Source: JAJBWD01 sp041670885 (lineage in GTDB: Bacteria; Bacillota; Clostridia; Clostridiales; Clostridiaceae). Taken from it: DNA of 51,689 nucleotides. Each line of letters opens with the position of its first letter. The stretch's first letter is position 1. The translations under genes were made by a program, and so were the position numbers. The notes under the pieces are model-generated. The model did no database searches. It was not told where the DNA came from and saw nothing but the letters and a program-made list of their open reading frames with translations. Positions 34,601 through 42,788 of the stretch are shown in pieces. The stretch covers positions 1 through 51,689 of the forward strand of contig JBAXYJ010000001.1 of the NCBI GenBank assembly GCA_041670885.1. Direction: 5' to 3'.

Positions 34601-35214
34601 TCTCTGAATGCTTTAACTGCCTCTTTATCAAGAAGTTTTTCAAGATCAGAATATTCAACAACTTCAACCTTTTGAATCTCATGAGAGGTTCTAAATCCAT
34701 CAAAAAAGCTTAAGAATGGAATTCTTGATTTAATAGCTGCTAAATGTGCAACTCCGGCTAAATCCATTACTTCCTGAACGTTGTTTTCTGCAAGAAGTGC
34801 AAATCCTGTTGCCCTTGTTGACATAACGTCCTGATGATCTCCAAAAATATTTAATGAATTTGCAGCCAGTGCTCTTGCACTTACATGAAATACTCCTGGT
34901 AATAATTCACCTGCTATCTTGTACATATTAGGAACCATAAGTAATAATCCCTGGGAAGCTGTATATGTGGTTGTTAATGCTCCACCTTGAAGTGAGCCAT
35001 GAACAGCGCCTGCTGCACCACCCTCTGACTGCATTTCCATAACCTTTACAGTTTGGCCAAATAAATTTTTCTGCCCCTTTGCTGCCCACTCATCTACATG
35101 CTCAGCCATTGGAGATGATGGAGTTATTGGAAATATTGCTGCAACATCTGTAAATGCATAAGATATATAGGCAGCAGCAGTATTACCATCCATTGTTTTG
35201 AACTTTTTGCCCAC
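31699..35214 (-). CDS. nifJ: Pyruvate:ferredoxin (flavodoxin) oxidoreductase
   Basis: This 1171-residue enzyme oxidises pyruvate to acetyl-CoA and CO2 and reduces ferredoxin. It is the usual one-chain fusion: domains I/II with FPITPSSPMAE, two ferredoxin clusters CIQCNQCSYVCP and CTGCGNCAEVCP, then the TPP part with GACAGCGETPYAK and GDGWAYDIGYGGLDH...DTEVYSNTGGQ. The GTG at 35214 is chosen (GTG GGC AAA AAG, giving VGKKFKTMDGN) because GAAGGGAT precedes it and the N-terminus then matches the family; an upstream ATG adds 24 odd residues. It has its own terminator. Reduced ferredoxin fits the hydrogenase upstream. Confidence 0.97.
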   Translation of the reverse strand: MGKKFKTMDGNTAAAYISYAFTDVAAIFPITPSSPMAEHVDEWAAKGQKNLFGQTVKVMEMQSEGGAAGAVHGSLQGGALTTTYTASQGLLLMVPNMYKIAGELLPGVFHVSARALAANSLNIFGDHQDVMSTRATGFALLAENNVQEVMDLAGVAHLAAIKSRIPFLSFFDGFRTSHEIQKVEVVEYSDLEKLLDKEAVKAFRDRALNPEHPVTRGTAQNPDIYFQEREVVNPYYNAVPEIVEGYMDGINKITGRDYHIFNYYGAEDADRIIIAMGSICDTIEETIDYLNAHGEKVGLLKVRLYRPFSIKHFLSYVPKSVKKVAVLDRTKEPGSAGEPLYLDVRNAFYESQIRPVIVGGRYGLGSKDTLPSHILTVYENLKKEEPKNGFTIAITDDVNHSSLPVEKIINTTVEGTKECKFWGLGSDGTVGANKSAIKIIGDHTDMYAQGYFSYDSKKSGGVTISHLRFGKKPIKSPYLISNADYIACHNQSYVYNYDVTAGLKDGGKFLLNCVWDKEDVEKHLPANVKRNLAKHNIEFYTINAVKIAQEIGLGGRINMIMQSAFFKLANIIPVEDAVKYLKDSVVTNYGKKGQKVIDMNNAAIDKGIDSIVKIEFPTAWADAKDEKAAEKEVPKFIKEILIPMNRQEGDKLPVSKFIGMEDGTFPAGTSKYEKRGIAVNVPEWQMDNCIQCNQCSYVCPHAVIRPFLLTAKELENAPAGFKAVKAKGLKTEEEMNFTMVVSTYDCTGCGNCAEVCPAPNKALIMKSFESQLKGQESFDYSVELPEKANPMNKTLVKGSQFEKPLFEFSGACAGCGETPYAKLLTQLFGDRMMIANATGCSSIWGASAPSTPYTKNQCGKGPSWANSLFEDNAEFGLGMYLGVQQNRSKLIDLVNKAKDTGISADLKAAFENWLANKDLGEESKAAAAKLLPILEKEKVKNEALEAVYEKKDFLIMKSQWIIGGDGWAYDIGYGGLDHVLASGEDVNVFVVDTEVYSNTGGQSSKATPTAAVAKFAAAGKRTKKKDLGMMAMSYGYVYVAQIAMGADKNQTIKAIAEAEAYKGPSLIIAYAPCINHGLKAGMGCSQLEEKKAVDCGYWALYRYNPILKEAGKNPFSLDSKEPKTNFRDFLMGEVRFASLSKFFPEVAERLYEKVEKDANERLDNYKKLAGN

Positions 35215-35405
35215 TGATAATCCCTTCTTTCTAAATATTTTATCTATAATTAAGTTGTTAGATAATATTAACCCGTTTATTAACATTTTCTTAACCAGCT
35301 TACACTAATAATATACAATAAAATCTATTATAAGTAAATTTTTTTTAAAAATTTAATCGTTGAAATATTTATACAATTTAGAAAATTACATGATTAGTGA
35401 ACTTC

Positions 35406-36467
35406 TTAGCTATACTGTTTTATTAATTTAATTACATTTTCAACACCATTTGAAATAGGGCTCTTTTTCATATTATTAATATAGTAATATTCTTTTAAAG
35501 CAAGCTCAGTTAAACTTTTCTTTAATTTTTCATAATTAAGACTTTCTTCTTCTATAACCATACTGAAACCCTGCTTTTTAAAGGATTCAGCATTTAAAAT
35601 CTGATCTCCCCTGCTAACCTTTTTAGATAATGGAATCAGAATATTTGGCTTACTAAGATATAAAAGCTCAAATATGGTATTGGCGCCTGCTCTTGATATG
35701 AAAAATTCAGCATAATTCATCAAATCAGGCAGCTCTTCATCTACATAATCAAATTGCTTATAGCCCTCTATATCTGTTAAATTATTATCAATATTTCCTC
35801 TGCCGCAGACATGTATTATATTGTAGCTTTTCAGCAAATCCTTAATATTATTTTGTATTATTGTATTAATTGCTCTAGATCCCTGACTTCCTCCAATAAC
35901 CATCAAAACTTTCTTTTCCTCAGGAAACTTGCAAAGGTTTTTCCCTATAAGTTTACTTCCTTCTCTCAGCTCTCTTCTTATTGGAGTTCCGGTTATTATA
36001 CCCTTGCCTTTTTTTATGCTGCTAAGTGCTTCAGGAAATGTAAGGCATATCTTTTTACAAAAGGGCTCAGCTATCTTGTTAGCTAATCCCGGAGTTATAT
36101 CTGACTCATGGGCAATTACAGAAATACCATTTAATTTGCCTCCAATAACTACAGGAACCGATACAAATCCTCCTTTTGAAAAAATTACATCCGGTTTTTC
36201 ATTTTTTATAATTCGGGAAGCTTCTGAAATTCCTTTAAATACTTTAAAAGGATCTTTGAAATTTTTAATATCAAAATATCTTCTTAGCTTACCGGTCTCT
36301 ATCCCATAATATTTTATGTTCTTTTTCTCTATTAATTTTTTTTCTATACCATCTATAGATCCTATATAGACTATTTCATAACCTAGTTTTTTAAGTTCAG
36401 GAATAAGAGCCAGATTCGGAATAACATGGCCTGCTGTTCCTCCTCCAGTCATAATAATCTTCTTCAA
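35406..36467 (-). CDS. murG: UDP-GlcNAc:lipid I N-acetylglucosaminyltransferase MurG
   Basis: This 353-residue enzyme adds GlcNAc to lipid I, forming lipid II. GGGTAGHVIPNLAL, HESDITPG, GGSQGSRAIN and AEFFISRAGANTIFELLYLS are the family blocks. The start is TTG (MKKIIMTGG) with GAGGTG six bases before it; a GTG three codons earlier overlaps the ribosome site. It stands apart from the mur/dcw cluster. The gaps to nifJ (191 bases) and to SASP (236 bases) hold no gene. Confidence 0.95.
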   Translation of the reverse strand: MKKIIMTGGGTAGHVIPNLALIPELKKLGYEIVYIGSIDGIEKKLIEKKNIKYYGIETGKLRRYFDIKNFKDPFKVFKGISEASRIIKNEKPDVIFSKGGFVSVPVVIGGKLNGISVIAHESDITPGLANKIAEPFCKKICLTFPEALSSIKKGKGIITGTPIRRELREGSKLIGKNLCKFPEEKKVLMVIGGSQGSRAINTIIQNNIKDLLKSYNIIHVCGRGNIDNNLTDIEGYKQFDYVDEELPDLMNYAEFFISRAGANTIFELLYLSKPNILIPLSKKVSRGDQILNAESFKKQGFSMVIEEESLNYEKLKKSLTELALKEYYYINNMKKSPISNGVENVIKLIKQYS

Positions 36468-36555
36468 TACAATCACCTCAAATTTTTATTAACATTTTTA
36501 TAATATACTAAAGAATGATATTTTTAAATATATTTAAAGAAATTATATAAATATT

Positions 36556-36584
36556 TCATAAAAAAATTTAAAATGTTAATACTA
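36556..36584 (+). promoter_or_regulatory. Possible sigma-G promoter of the first SASP gene
   Basis: TCATA (36556-36560) and AATACTA (36578-36584) are 17 bases apart, close to the sigma-G pattern GHATR-N17-18-CATNMTA with one mismatch in each box. The SASP gene begins 120 bases later. Confidence 0.4.
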
Positions 36585-36703
36585 AAACTAAATTTTTAAT
36601 TAAATAAGATATTTTAACCATAAATCCCAAACATCCACTATAATAACTATTTGAAAATTGGTTAAATTAATAATACCAAATAAAAAAAGGAGGGAAAAAA
36701 CAA

Positions 36704-36898
36704 ATGGCAAATAAGAAAGTTGTTCCAGAAGCTAGAAAAGGATTAAATCAGTTCAAGATGGAAACAGCAAGAGAACTTGGGGTTAGCTTAACAGATGGAT
36801 ACAACGGAAACTTAACTTCAAGAGAGAATGGTTCAGTTGGTGGAGAAATGGTTAGAAAAATGATCGAGTCATACGAAAAAGGAATACAAAGTAAATAA
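36704..36898 (+). CDS. Alpha/beta-type small acid-soluble spore protein
   Basis: This 64-residue SASP binds and protects forespore DNA. Family features: KMETARELGV (the spore protease site region), YNGNLTSRENGSVGGEMVRKMIESYE. It is expressed by sigma-G in related organisms. AAAAGGAGGG precedes the ATG, and a terminator follows. A close paralogue lies 143 bases downstream. Confidence 0.95.
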   Translation: MANKKVVPEARKGLNQFKMETARELGVSLTDGYNGNLTSRENGSVGGEMVRKMIESYEKGIQSK

Positions 36899-36902
36899 TG
36901 AA

Positions 36903-36922
36903 TAGGCAGAGAAATCTGCCTA
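36903..36922 (+). terminator. Terminator of the first SASP gene
   Basis: TAGGCAGA and TCTGCCTA pair around GAAA; TTTAATTT follows. Confidence 0.85.
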
Positions 36923-37040
36923 TTTAATTTCTATTCTGTAAATATTTTTATAATATAAAAATGCTCCTTCTGGTTAAACTATTAGTAAGGAAATTGTGAA
37001 ATACAGTTTTCGTATAAAATAATCAAAGGAGGCGTTATAT

Positions 37041-37223
37041 ATGACAAACAGAAAATTAGTTCCGGAAGCAAGAAAAGGTCTTAACAAGTTTAAGATGGAA
37101 GTAGCTCAAGAACTTAACGTTCCCTTTAGTGATTATAATGGTAATTTAACTTCAAGAGAATGCGGCTCAGTAGGCGGTGAAATGGTAAAAAAGATGATTG
37201 AGCAGTACGAAAAAAATCTATAA
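37041..37223 (+). CDS. Alpha/beta-type small acid-soluble spore protein, second copy
   Basis: This 60-residue paralogue of the preceding gene shares VPEARKGLNKFKMEVAQELNV and LTSREcGSVGGEMVKKMIEQYE. Unlike the first copy it has a cysteine at TSREC and lacks the extra C-terminal residues. AAAGGAGG precedes the ATG. It is separated by a terminator, so it has its own promoter, which I cannot define. Confidence 0.95.
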   Translation: MTNRKLVPEARKGLNKFKMEVAQELNVPFSDYNGNLTSRECGSVGGEMVKKMIEQYEKNL

Positions 37224-37227
37224 AAAT

Positions 37228-37251
37228 ATCCGTCAGCTTTTGCTGGCGGAT
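37228..37251. terminator. Bidirectional terminator between SASP and tRNA-Pro
   Basis: ATCCGTCAGC and GCTGGCGGAT (one G-U) pair around TTTT. T-tracts lie on both strands, so it serves the SASP gene and the convergent tRNA gene. The plus-strand T-tract reaches the last base of the tRNA (37255). Confidence 0.85.
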
Positions 37252-37254
37252 TTT

Positions 37255-37330
37255 TGGTCTGGGTGACAAGAGTTGAACTTGCGACCTCATGAACCCCATT
37301 CATGCACGCTACCATCTGCGCTACACCCAG
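37255..37330 (-). tRNA. tRNA-Pro, anticodon GGG
   Basis: The 76-nt cloverleaf has acceptor CTGGGTG/CACCCAG, D-stem GCGC/GCGT, anticodon stem CATGA/TCATG with loop ATGGGGT (anticodon GGG, G37), variable AGGTC and T-stem GCAAG/CTTGT. A73 and CCA are encoded. A32-U38, a known feature of GGG-anticodon tRNA-Pro, is present. Confidence 0.95.
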
Positions 37331-37374
37331 ATAACAAATATATTATATCATTTATTTTTATTTAATCAATAGGC

Positions 37375-37398
37375 AAGCCTTAGGATTCCCTAAGGCTT
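37375..37398 (-). terminator. Hairpin 3' of spoIVA
   Basis: AAGCCTTAGG and CCTAAGGCTT form a perfect 10-bp stem with a four-base loop, but the T-tail is weak. It lies between hairpin element copy 5 and the tRNA. Confidence 0.6.
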
Positions 37399-37409
37399 AT
37401 ATTTAAGGG

Positions 37410-37503
37410 AATTGCATAATTACCTTTCGGCTGGTTTTTCCAATTAAAAATGTGGAAAAAATTAATTTTTGAATTTTCCTTCATTTATAGGATTATGCAG
37501 ATT
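37410..37503. repeat. Hairpin element, copy 5, overlapping the spoIVA end
   Basis: The left end AATTGCATAATTACCTTTCGGCTG matches the 25658/25764 copies up to GGCTG; the right end is GGATTATGCAGATT. The interior has TTTTTCCAATTAAAAA and AATTAATTTTTGAATTTTCC. The last codons of spoIVA (ATC TGC ATA ATC) coincide with the terminal repeat. Confidence 0.75.
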
Positions 37504-38963
37504 AAGCCGCCATTTCCCTCATTAATTATTTTTTCCAAAGTTTTTTGGATTTTTATTTGAACATCTTCCGGCATTTTATATAATTTATTTTGCATATTTT
37601 CTTTAACTAAGCCCTCCAGGGATTTTCCAAACATATTGCTCTGCCATATTTTCTGAGGATCATTTTGAAACTGCTCTAAAAGTGAACTTACCAGCTCTTC
37701 GCTTTGCTTTTCCGAACCCATTATCGGAGATATTTCAGTTTCTATATCTGCTTTTATAAAGTGAAGAGAAGGAGCTGAGGCCTTTAATTTAACTACATAA
37801 CTATTTCCCTGTTTAACAATTCTAGGCTCTTCTAATTTCATCTCTTTAAGCTCTGGTGCAACTAAGCCGTATCCGGTTTCTCTTACATCTCTTAATGCTT
37901 CTGCAACTTTGTCAAATTCTTTTTTTGCCTGATGCATTACTGACATCATAGTAAGAAGCTGATTTTCATCTTTTATTTCCGATTCGCATACTTCCCCCAG
38001 TATTCTATAAAATAAGTGCTTTTCAGGGACTATATCAATGCTGGTGGTTCCATCTCCCATATTCATTGATGATATTCTTGTATCCATAATATACTCGGTA
38101 TTGCTAAAGATTTCTGTCCATTTCTTTATATCTCTGATTTTATTTACACTGGTACATATACCTTTTATTTCTTTTATTATATTTTCCTTAAGCCAGTGCT
38201 TTTTATTTAATTTTTCAATCCAGGATGGAACATTGAGGCATACCTCGCTTACAGGGAATTCTTTCAATATGCTTTCAAATACCAGATTAATATCTTTCTC
38301 TTTCATATTAAGAACGTCTATAATTTGAACCGGAGTATCATATTTTGCTTCCAGATTTCTCCCCAATTCTATTGTATCCGGTGATTCCGGAATTTTGCTG
38401 TTTAAAAGAATAATAAATGGCTTATTTATATTTTTAAGTTCCTTTACTACTCTCTCTTCTGCATCAATATAATCCTCTCTTTCAATATCTGTTATACTTC
38501 CGTCTGTGGTAACTAAAAGACCTATAGTTGAATGATCATTTATTACCTTTTTAGTTCCCAATTCTGCTGCTTCTTCAAAAGGAATTTCATTTTCATACCA
38601 GGGCGTTGAAACCATTTTAGCCGTTTCCCCTTCTTTGTAGCCCAATGCTCCCTTTACTATATAACCAACACAATCTACCATTCTAACCTTGAATTTCGTA
38701 TTATTCTGAAGGTTTATCTCAACAGCTTCATTAGGGATGAATTTAGGCTCTGTGGTATGAATGCTTTTACCTGAAGCACTTTGAGGAAGTTCGTCTTTTG
38801 CCCTTTCTTTTTTATAATCATTATCAATGTTTGGTATAACCATAAGTTCCATAAATCTCTTAATAAATGTAGATTTACCTGTTCTTACCGGACCTACTAC
38901 ACCAACATATATGTCTCCCTGGGTTCTTTCTGCTATTTCATGATATATATTGTAATCTTCCAC
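37485..38963 (-). CDS. spoIVA: Stage IV sporulation protein A (spore coat basement ATPase)
   Basis: This 492-residue ATPase polymerises on the forespore and is the base of the spore coat. GPVRTGKSTFIKRFMELMV is Walker A; DELPQSASGKSIHTTEPKF and SEDELxxS-type GTKKVINDHSTIGLLVTTDG follow. The C-terminal NEGNGGLICIIL matches the conserved tail of B. subtilis SpoIVA. The GTG at 38963 is chosen, with GGAGGAT six bases before it; this gives exactly the B. subtilis length. Its 3' end lies within hairpin element copy 5. Expected to be sigma-E controlled; I see no clear promoter. Confidence 0.96.
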   Translation of the reverse strand: MEDYNIYHEIAERTQGDIYVGVVGPVRTGKSTFIKRFMELMVIPNIDNDYKKERAKDELPQSASGKSIHTTEPKFIPNEAVEINLQNNTKFKVRMVDCVGYIVKGALGYKEGETAKMVSTPWYENEIPFEEAAELGTKKVINDHSTIGLLVTTDGSITDIEREDYIDAEERVVKELKNINKPFIILLNSKIPESPDTIELGRNLEAKYDTPVQIIDVLNMKEKDINLVFESILKEFPVSEVCLNVPSWIEKLNKKHWLKENIIKEIKGICTSVNKIRDIKKWTEIFSNTEYIMDTRISSMNMGDGTTSIDIVPEKHLFYRILGEVCESEIKDENQLLTMMSVMHQAKKEFDKVAEALRDVRETGYGLVAPELKEMKLEEPRIVKQGNSYVVKLKASAPSLHFIKADIETEISPIMGSEKQSEELVSSLLEQFQNDPQKIWQSNMFGKSLEGLVKENMQNKLYKMPEDVQIKIQKTLEKIINEGNGGLICIIL

Positions 38964-39033
38964 AATATCCTCCAATATAGAATTCTAACAATATATATAT
39001 ATTAGATTTTTATTAAAATATACTAAGAAGAAA

Positions 39034-40029
39034 TTACATTTCAGATTTTTTTTCTCTTATCATAAGCTGATAAACAGCCTCTTTAGGATCTTTACCATTA
39101 AATAGAACATTATAAAGAGAGTCTGTTATAGGCATATCTACTTTGTATTTTTCTTTTAAATGGTAGAAGGCTTTGCAGGCAGTTATTCCTTCAACTGCCA
39201 TTCCTATTTTATTAACTGCTTCATCCTTTTTGAATCCCTGACCTATTAATATTCCTGCCCTTCTGTTTCTGCTGTTCATACTGGTACAGGTTACAATTAA
39301 ATCTCCAAGACCGGTAAGACCTGAAAATGTTTCTCTTTTTGCTCCTAAAAGCTCACCTATCCTTATTATCTCAGATAAACCTCTTGTCATCAGTGCTGCC
39401 TTTGAATTATCTCCATAGCCGATTCCATCTAATACTCCTGCAGCTAATGCTATAATATTTTTTACTGCACCTCCGATTTCGACTCCAACTAAGTCATCAT
39501 TAGTGTATACCCTGAAATAATCTTCTCCAAATAAATCCTGTACATTAACAGATGCTTCTGCATTAAAAGAGGAGGCTACCACTGCAGTTGGAATTTTTTT
39601 AACTACTTCTTCAGCATGACTTGGGCCGGATAAAACAACTATACTGTTTTCAGGATATACTTCTTTTATAACCTGTGATATTCTTAAAAATGTATTGTCT
39701 TCTATTCCTTTAGAAATGTTTATTATTATCTGATCTTTATTAATATATGCTTTTGCCTTATTTGCTACTTCTCTGATTGCATCAGAAGGTACAGAAAATA
39801 CTATATAATCTGCTCCTGATACTGCATCCTTAATACTTACTGCAGCTGTAATACTGTCTGGCATTATCTGATCTTTTATATATTTAATATTTCTATGAAA
39901 ATTGTTAATCCCATTTACTACATTTTCATTTCTATCCCATATTTTTATACTATTATTTTTATTTGCCAGCAGTATTGAAAGAGATGTACCAAAGCTTCCT
40001 GCACCTAAAAAAGCAATAGTATTACACAT
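39034..40029 (-). CDS. gpsA: NAD(P)-dependent glycerol-3-phosphate dehydrogenase
   Basis: This 331-residue enzyme supplies sn-glycerol-3-phosphate for phospholipids. GAGSFGTSLSILLA is the dinucleotide-binding loop, and GGAVKNIIALAAGVLDGIGYGDNSKAAL holds the catalytic lysine region. Its start overlaps the der end by eight bases, with AAGGAT upstream. The der-gpsA pair is conserved in Firmicutes. Confidence 0.96.
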   Translation of the reverse strand: MCNTIAFLGAGSFGTSLSILLANKNNSIKIWDRNENVVNGINNFHRNIKYIKDQIMPDSITAAVSIKDAVSGADYIVFSVPSDAIREVANKAKAYINKDQIIINISKGIEDNTFLRISQVIKEVYPENSIVVLSGPSHAEEVVKKIPTAVVASSFNAEASVNVQDLFGEDYFRVYTNDDLVGVEIGGAVKNIIALAAGVLDGIGYGDNSKAALMTRGLSEIIRIGELLGAKRETFSGLTGLGDLIVTCTSMNSRNRRAGILIGQGFKKDEAVNKIGMAVEGITACKAFYHLKEKYKVDMPITDSLYNVLFNGKDPKEAVYQLMIREKKSEM

Positions 40030-41347
40030 CTTTTTTATCCTTCTCTCTGAATATAAGTTTTATTCCTGTTCCTTCAAAATCAAAGCTTCGTCTTAATTGA
40101 TTTTCTAAATATCTTTGATATGAAAAATGAATTGCCTCTCTATCATTTACGAAAAATACAAATGTAGGAGGTTTTATGCTGACCTGAGTTACATATAAAA
40201 TCTTAAGCCTTCTAAGACCAACAAGTGGGGGCTCATTCATAAGTATGGCTTTACTTATAACTTCATTTAATATTCCCGTTGATATTCTCCTTGAATAATT
40301 AGTAAAGCATTTGCCTGCTATGGTCAGAACCTTATTTACACGCTGGCCGGTTTTAGCTGATATAAATAAAAATGGTGCATAGGACATAAAGGAAAGATTT
40401 CCTTGAATTTTTCTGCTAAATTCATTAACTGTGTTTGTATCTTTCTCAATAAGATCCCATTTATTTACTATTACCATAATTGCCTTGCCTAAATCATGGG
40501 CATACCCTATAATTTTTTCATCCTGCTCTGATATATTTTCCTCAGCATCTATCATAAGTATGCACACATCTGCTCTTTCTACTGAAGCTAAAGTCCTGAT
40601 TACGCTGTACCTTTCTATTTCTTCCTTAACCTTGCTTTTTCTCCTAAGTCCTGCGGTGTCTATAAGTGTAAAGCTGCCCTCTTCTGTATCTAAGTAGCTG
40701 TCTATGGAATCTCTGGTTGTACCGGGTATATCGGTTACTATATTTCTTTCCTCTCCTAAAAGTTTATTTATAAGAGATGATTTGCCTACATTAGGCTTTC
40801 CTACAAAAGCAATTTTTATCCTGTCACTATCTTCTTCATATTCTCCGGGGGATTTAAAATTTTTGACTATTTCATCTAACATATCACCAAGCCCTAGAGC
40901 CTGAGAAGAAGATATGCTTATGGGTTCTCCAATTCCTAAATTATAAAATTCATATATATTCATTTCATCTTTTAATTTATCTATCTTGTTAACCACAAGA
41001 ACTATTGGTTTTTTGCTCTTTCTAAGCATTTCGGCAACTTCTTTGTCTGCTGGTGTAAGTCCTTCTTTGCCATCAACTAAAAACATTATAACATCGGCTG
41101 TATCTATTGCAATTTCTGCCTGCAGCCTCATTTGCTTTAATATTACATCCTCGGTATTCAGCTCTATTCCGCCGGTATCTATTATTGTAAATTTATTGTT
41201 AAGCCATTCCGCCTCTGCATAAATTCTGTCTCTGGTAACACCTGGTGTATCCTGAACTATTGAAATTCTGGATCCTGCTAATTTATTAAATAATGTAGAT
41301 TTCCCAACATTTGGTCTTCCTACTATTGCTACTATTGGTTTACTCAT
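40022..41347 (-). CDS. der: Ribosome biogenesis GTPase Der (EngA)
   Basis: This 441-residue double GTPase helps 50S assembly. First G domain: GRPNVGKSTLFN, DTGG, NKID. Second: GKPNVGKSSLIN, DTAGLRRKSKV, NKWD. A C-terminal KH-like domain (about 350-441) follows, including YVTQVSIKPPTFVFFVND. It lies three bases from the radical SAM gene and overlaps gpsA. Confidence 0.97.
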   Translation of the reverse strand: MSKPIVAIVGRPNVGKSTLFNKLAGSRISIVQDTPGVTRDRIYAEAEWLNNKFTIIDTGGIELNTEDVILKQMRLQAEIAIDTADVIMFLVDGKEGLTPADKEVAEMLRKSKKPIVLVVNKIDKLKDEMNIYEFYNLGIGEPISISSSQALGLGDMLDEIVKNFKSPGEYEEDSDRIKIAFVGKPNVGKSSLINKLLGEERNIVTDIPGTTRDSIDSYLDTEEGSFTLIDTAGLRRKSKVKEEIERYSVIRTLASVERADVCILMIDAEENISEQDEKIIGYAHDLGKAIMVIVNKWDLIEKDTNTVNEFSRKIQGNLSFMSYAPFLFISAKTGQRVNKVLTIAGKCFTNYSRRISTGILNEVISKAILMNEPPLVGLRRLKILYVTQVSIKPPTFVFFVNDREAIHFSYQRYLENQLRRSFDFEGTGIKLIFREKDKKDV

Positions 41348-41349
41348 TT

Positions 41350-42681
41350 TTATTCCTCCTTAAGCCTTTCGTTTATTAATTCAATAAAGTCTTCTCCATT
41401 GTAATTTGTAAGTATTACTTGCCTTTCTAATTTATTTTCTATGTCAATTATTTTGCAGTCATCTAATAAAACCAGTTCTTTATAGTCTTTTACTTCATAG
41501 TCTCTTCTTACCAAATTACTGGGCAGTATAATATATTCATTAATTTCAGTATCCTTCAGCTGCTTAATAATATCAGTCCCTGTAAGAAGTCCGGAAACTG
41601 TAATATTTTCTCCGAATATATTATTAGTAATTTTAGCTACATTTATTAAAATTTCCGGGTTTTTATTTTGAATTTTAAGTTTTAAATCCACCATCTCATT
41701 ATAAGAGAGCAGTCCAGTCACTATTGTGAAACTTCCCCTTCCTTTTTTTAAATTTTCTATATTACTTTCTATATTTTCTCTAAAGAAAGAAATCATGCCT
41801 ATTCCGTCTTCAATCTGCTCATATTCTCCATAGAAATCTTTATCCGGGAATTTTACCTCAGCTTTTATATAAAATTCATCTGAAAGCCTTACAAATGGAG
41901 TCCCTATTTCTCTTAAATATTTTCCCTGAAGAATCTTTACATTTTCTATTTCAGCTTGGCTGCTTCTCTTATCATAGAGTGGAATTTTGGTAAGATTTTC
42001 CCTGTGTTTTGAAGCTCCAAAGGGAACTACTGCCAGATTCATTACCCCGGGATATAGTGGATATAAATCCTCAATTGTTTTTATCAGATCTTTTCCATTA
42101 TTATACCCTATGCAGCATACTATCTGGCAGTTTACTTTAATGCCTCCCTGAACTAATTTTTTAATTTTTTCTAATATATTACCTGCAAATCTGTTATTAA
42201 GCATTTTTATTCTAAGCTGACTGTTTGTAGTATGCACTGATACATTAATAGGGCTTATCTTATATTCTATTATTCTGTCTAAATCATAATCTGAAAGATT
42301 AGTCAGTGTTATGAAATTTCCCTGAAGAAATGAAAGCCTGGAATCATCATCTTTAAAATATAAGCTCTTTCTCATTCCCTTTGGCAGCTGATCTATAAAA
42401 CAAAATATACATTTGTTGCTGCAGGATTTAGCTTTATCTAATAGGAATTCATCAAACTCCATACCAAGATCTTCTCCAAATTCCTTCTCAACAGGTATCT
42501 CCCATGTCTCACCATTTTCTTTTTCTATCTCTAATAAAATATTTTCATCTGAAGATAAGAATTTGTAATCTAAAATATCATTTATATCTTTATCGTTTAT
42601 TTTTATCAGGTAATCACCTGGTTTTATGTCAACTTCCTCTGCTATGCTTCCATTATAAACTCTGGATATTCTATTTTTCAT
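41350..42681 (-). CDS. Radical SAM protein with DUF512 domain
   Basis: This 443-residue protein has an N-terminal PDZ-like region (VYNGSIAEEVDIKPGDYLI), a radical SAM cluster CSNKCIFCF (CxxxCxxC, about residue 87), and a C-terminal DUF512 domain. Such proteins occur next to der in clostridia and are annotated as putative Fe-S oxidoreductases. The substrate is unknown. It is cotranscribed with der and gpsA, separated by two or three bases. Confidence 0.9.
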   Translation of the reverse strand: MKNRISRVYNGSIAEEVDIKPGDYLIKINDKDINDILDYKFLSSDENILLEIEKENGETWEIPVEKEFGEDLGMEFDEFLLDKAKSCSNKCIFCFIDQLPKGMRKSLYFKDDDSRLSFLQGNFITLTNLSDYDLDRIIEYKISPINVSVHTTNSQLRIKMLNNRFAGNILEKIKKLVQGGIKVNCQIVCCIGYNNGKDLIKTIEDLYPLYPGVMNLAVVPFGASKHRENLTKIPLYDKRSSQAEIENVKILQGKYLREIGTPFVRLSDEFYIKAEVKFPDKDFYGEYEQIEDGIGMISFFRENIESNIENLKKGRGSFTIVTGLLSYNEMVDLKLKIQNKNPEILINVAKITNNIFGENITVSGLLTGTDIIKQLKDTEINEYIILPSNLVRRDYEVKDYKELVLLDDCKIIDIENKLERQVILTNYNGEDFIELINERLKEE

Positions 42682-42770
42682 AATTAGCCTCCTTTACAGG
42701 AAATTTTGGCATTATTATTCTATTGTACCTATGTATATTAACATTATTTAATTATTTTCGTCAATAAAAT

Positions 42771-42788
42771 AAACCTCCGAAGAGGTTT
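42771..42788 (-). terminator. Terminator of the pst operon
   Basis: AAACCTC and GAGGTTT pair around UUCG on the minus strand, followed by ATTTTATT; the arm overlaps the phoU stop. Confidence 0.8.

Noticed and set aside
35215..35286. ATG at 35286 as the nifJ start, with 24 extra N-terminal residues
   Set aside because: The GTG at 35214 has the ribosome site and the family N-terminus.
35215..35300. Rex-like operator TTGTTAG...TTAAC upstream of nifJ
   Set aside because: Spacing is 6 instead of 4 bases and the right half is incomplete.
36606..36644. TATAAT near 36639 as a sigma-A promoter for SASP
   Set aside because: No -35 at proper spacing; a sporulation promoter is more likely for this family.
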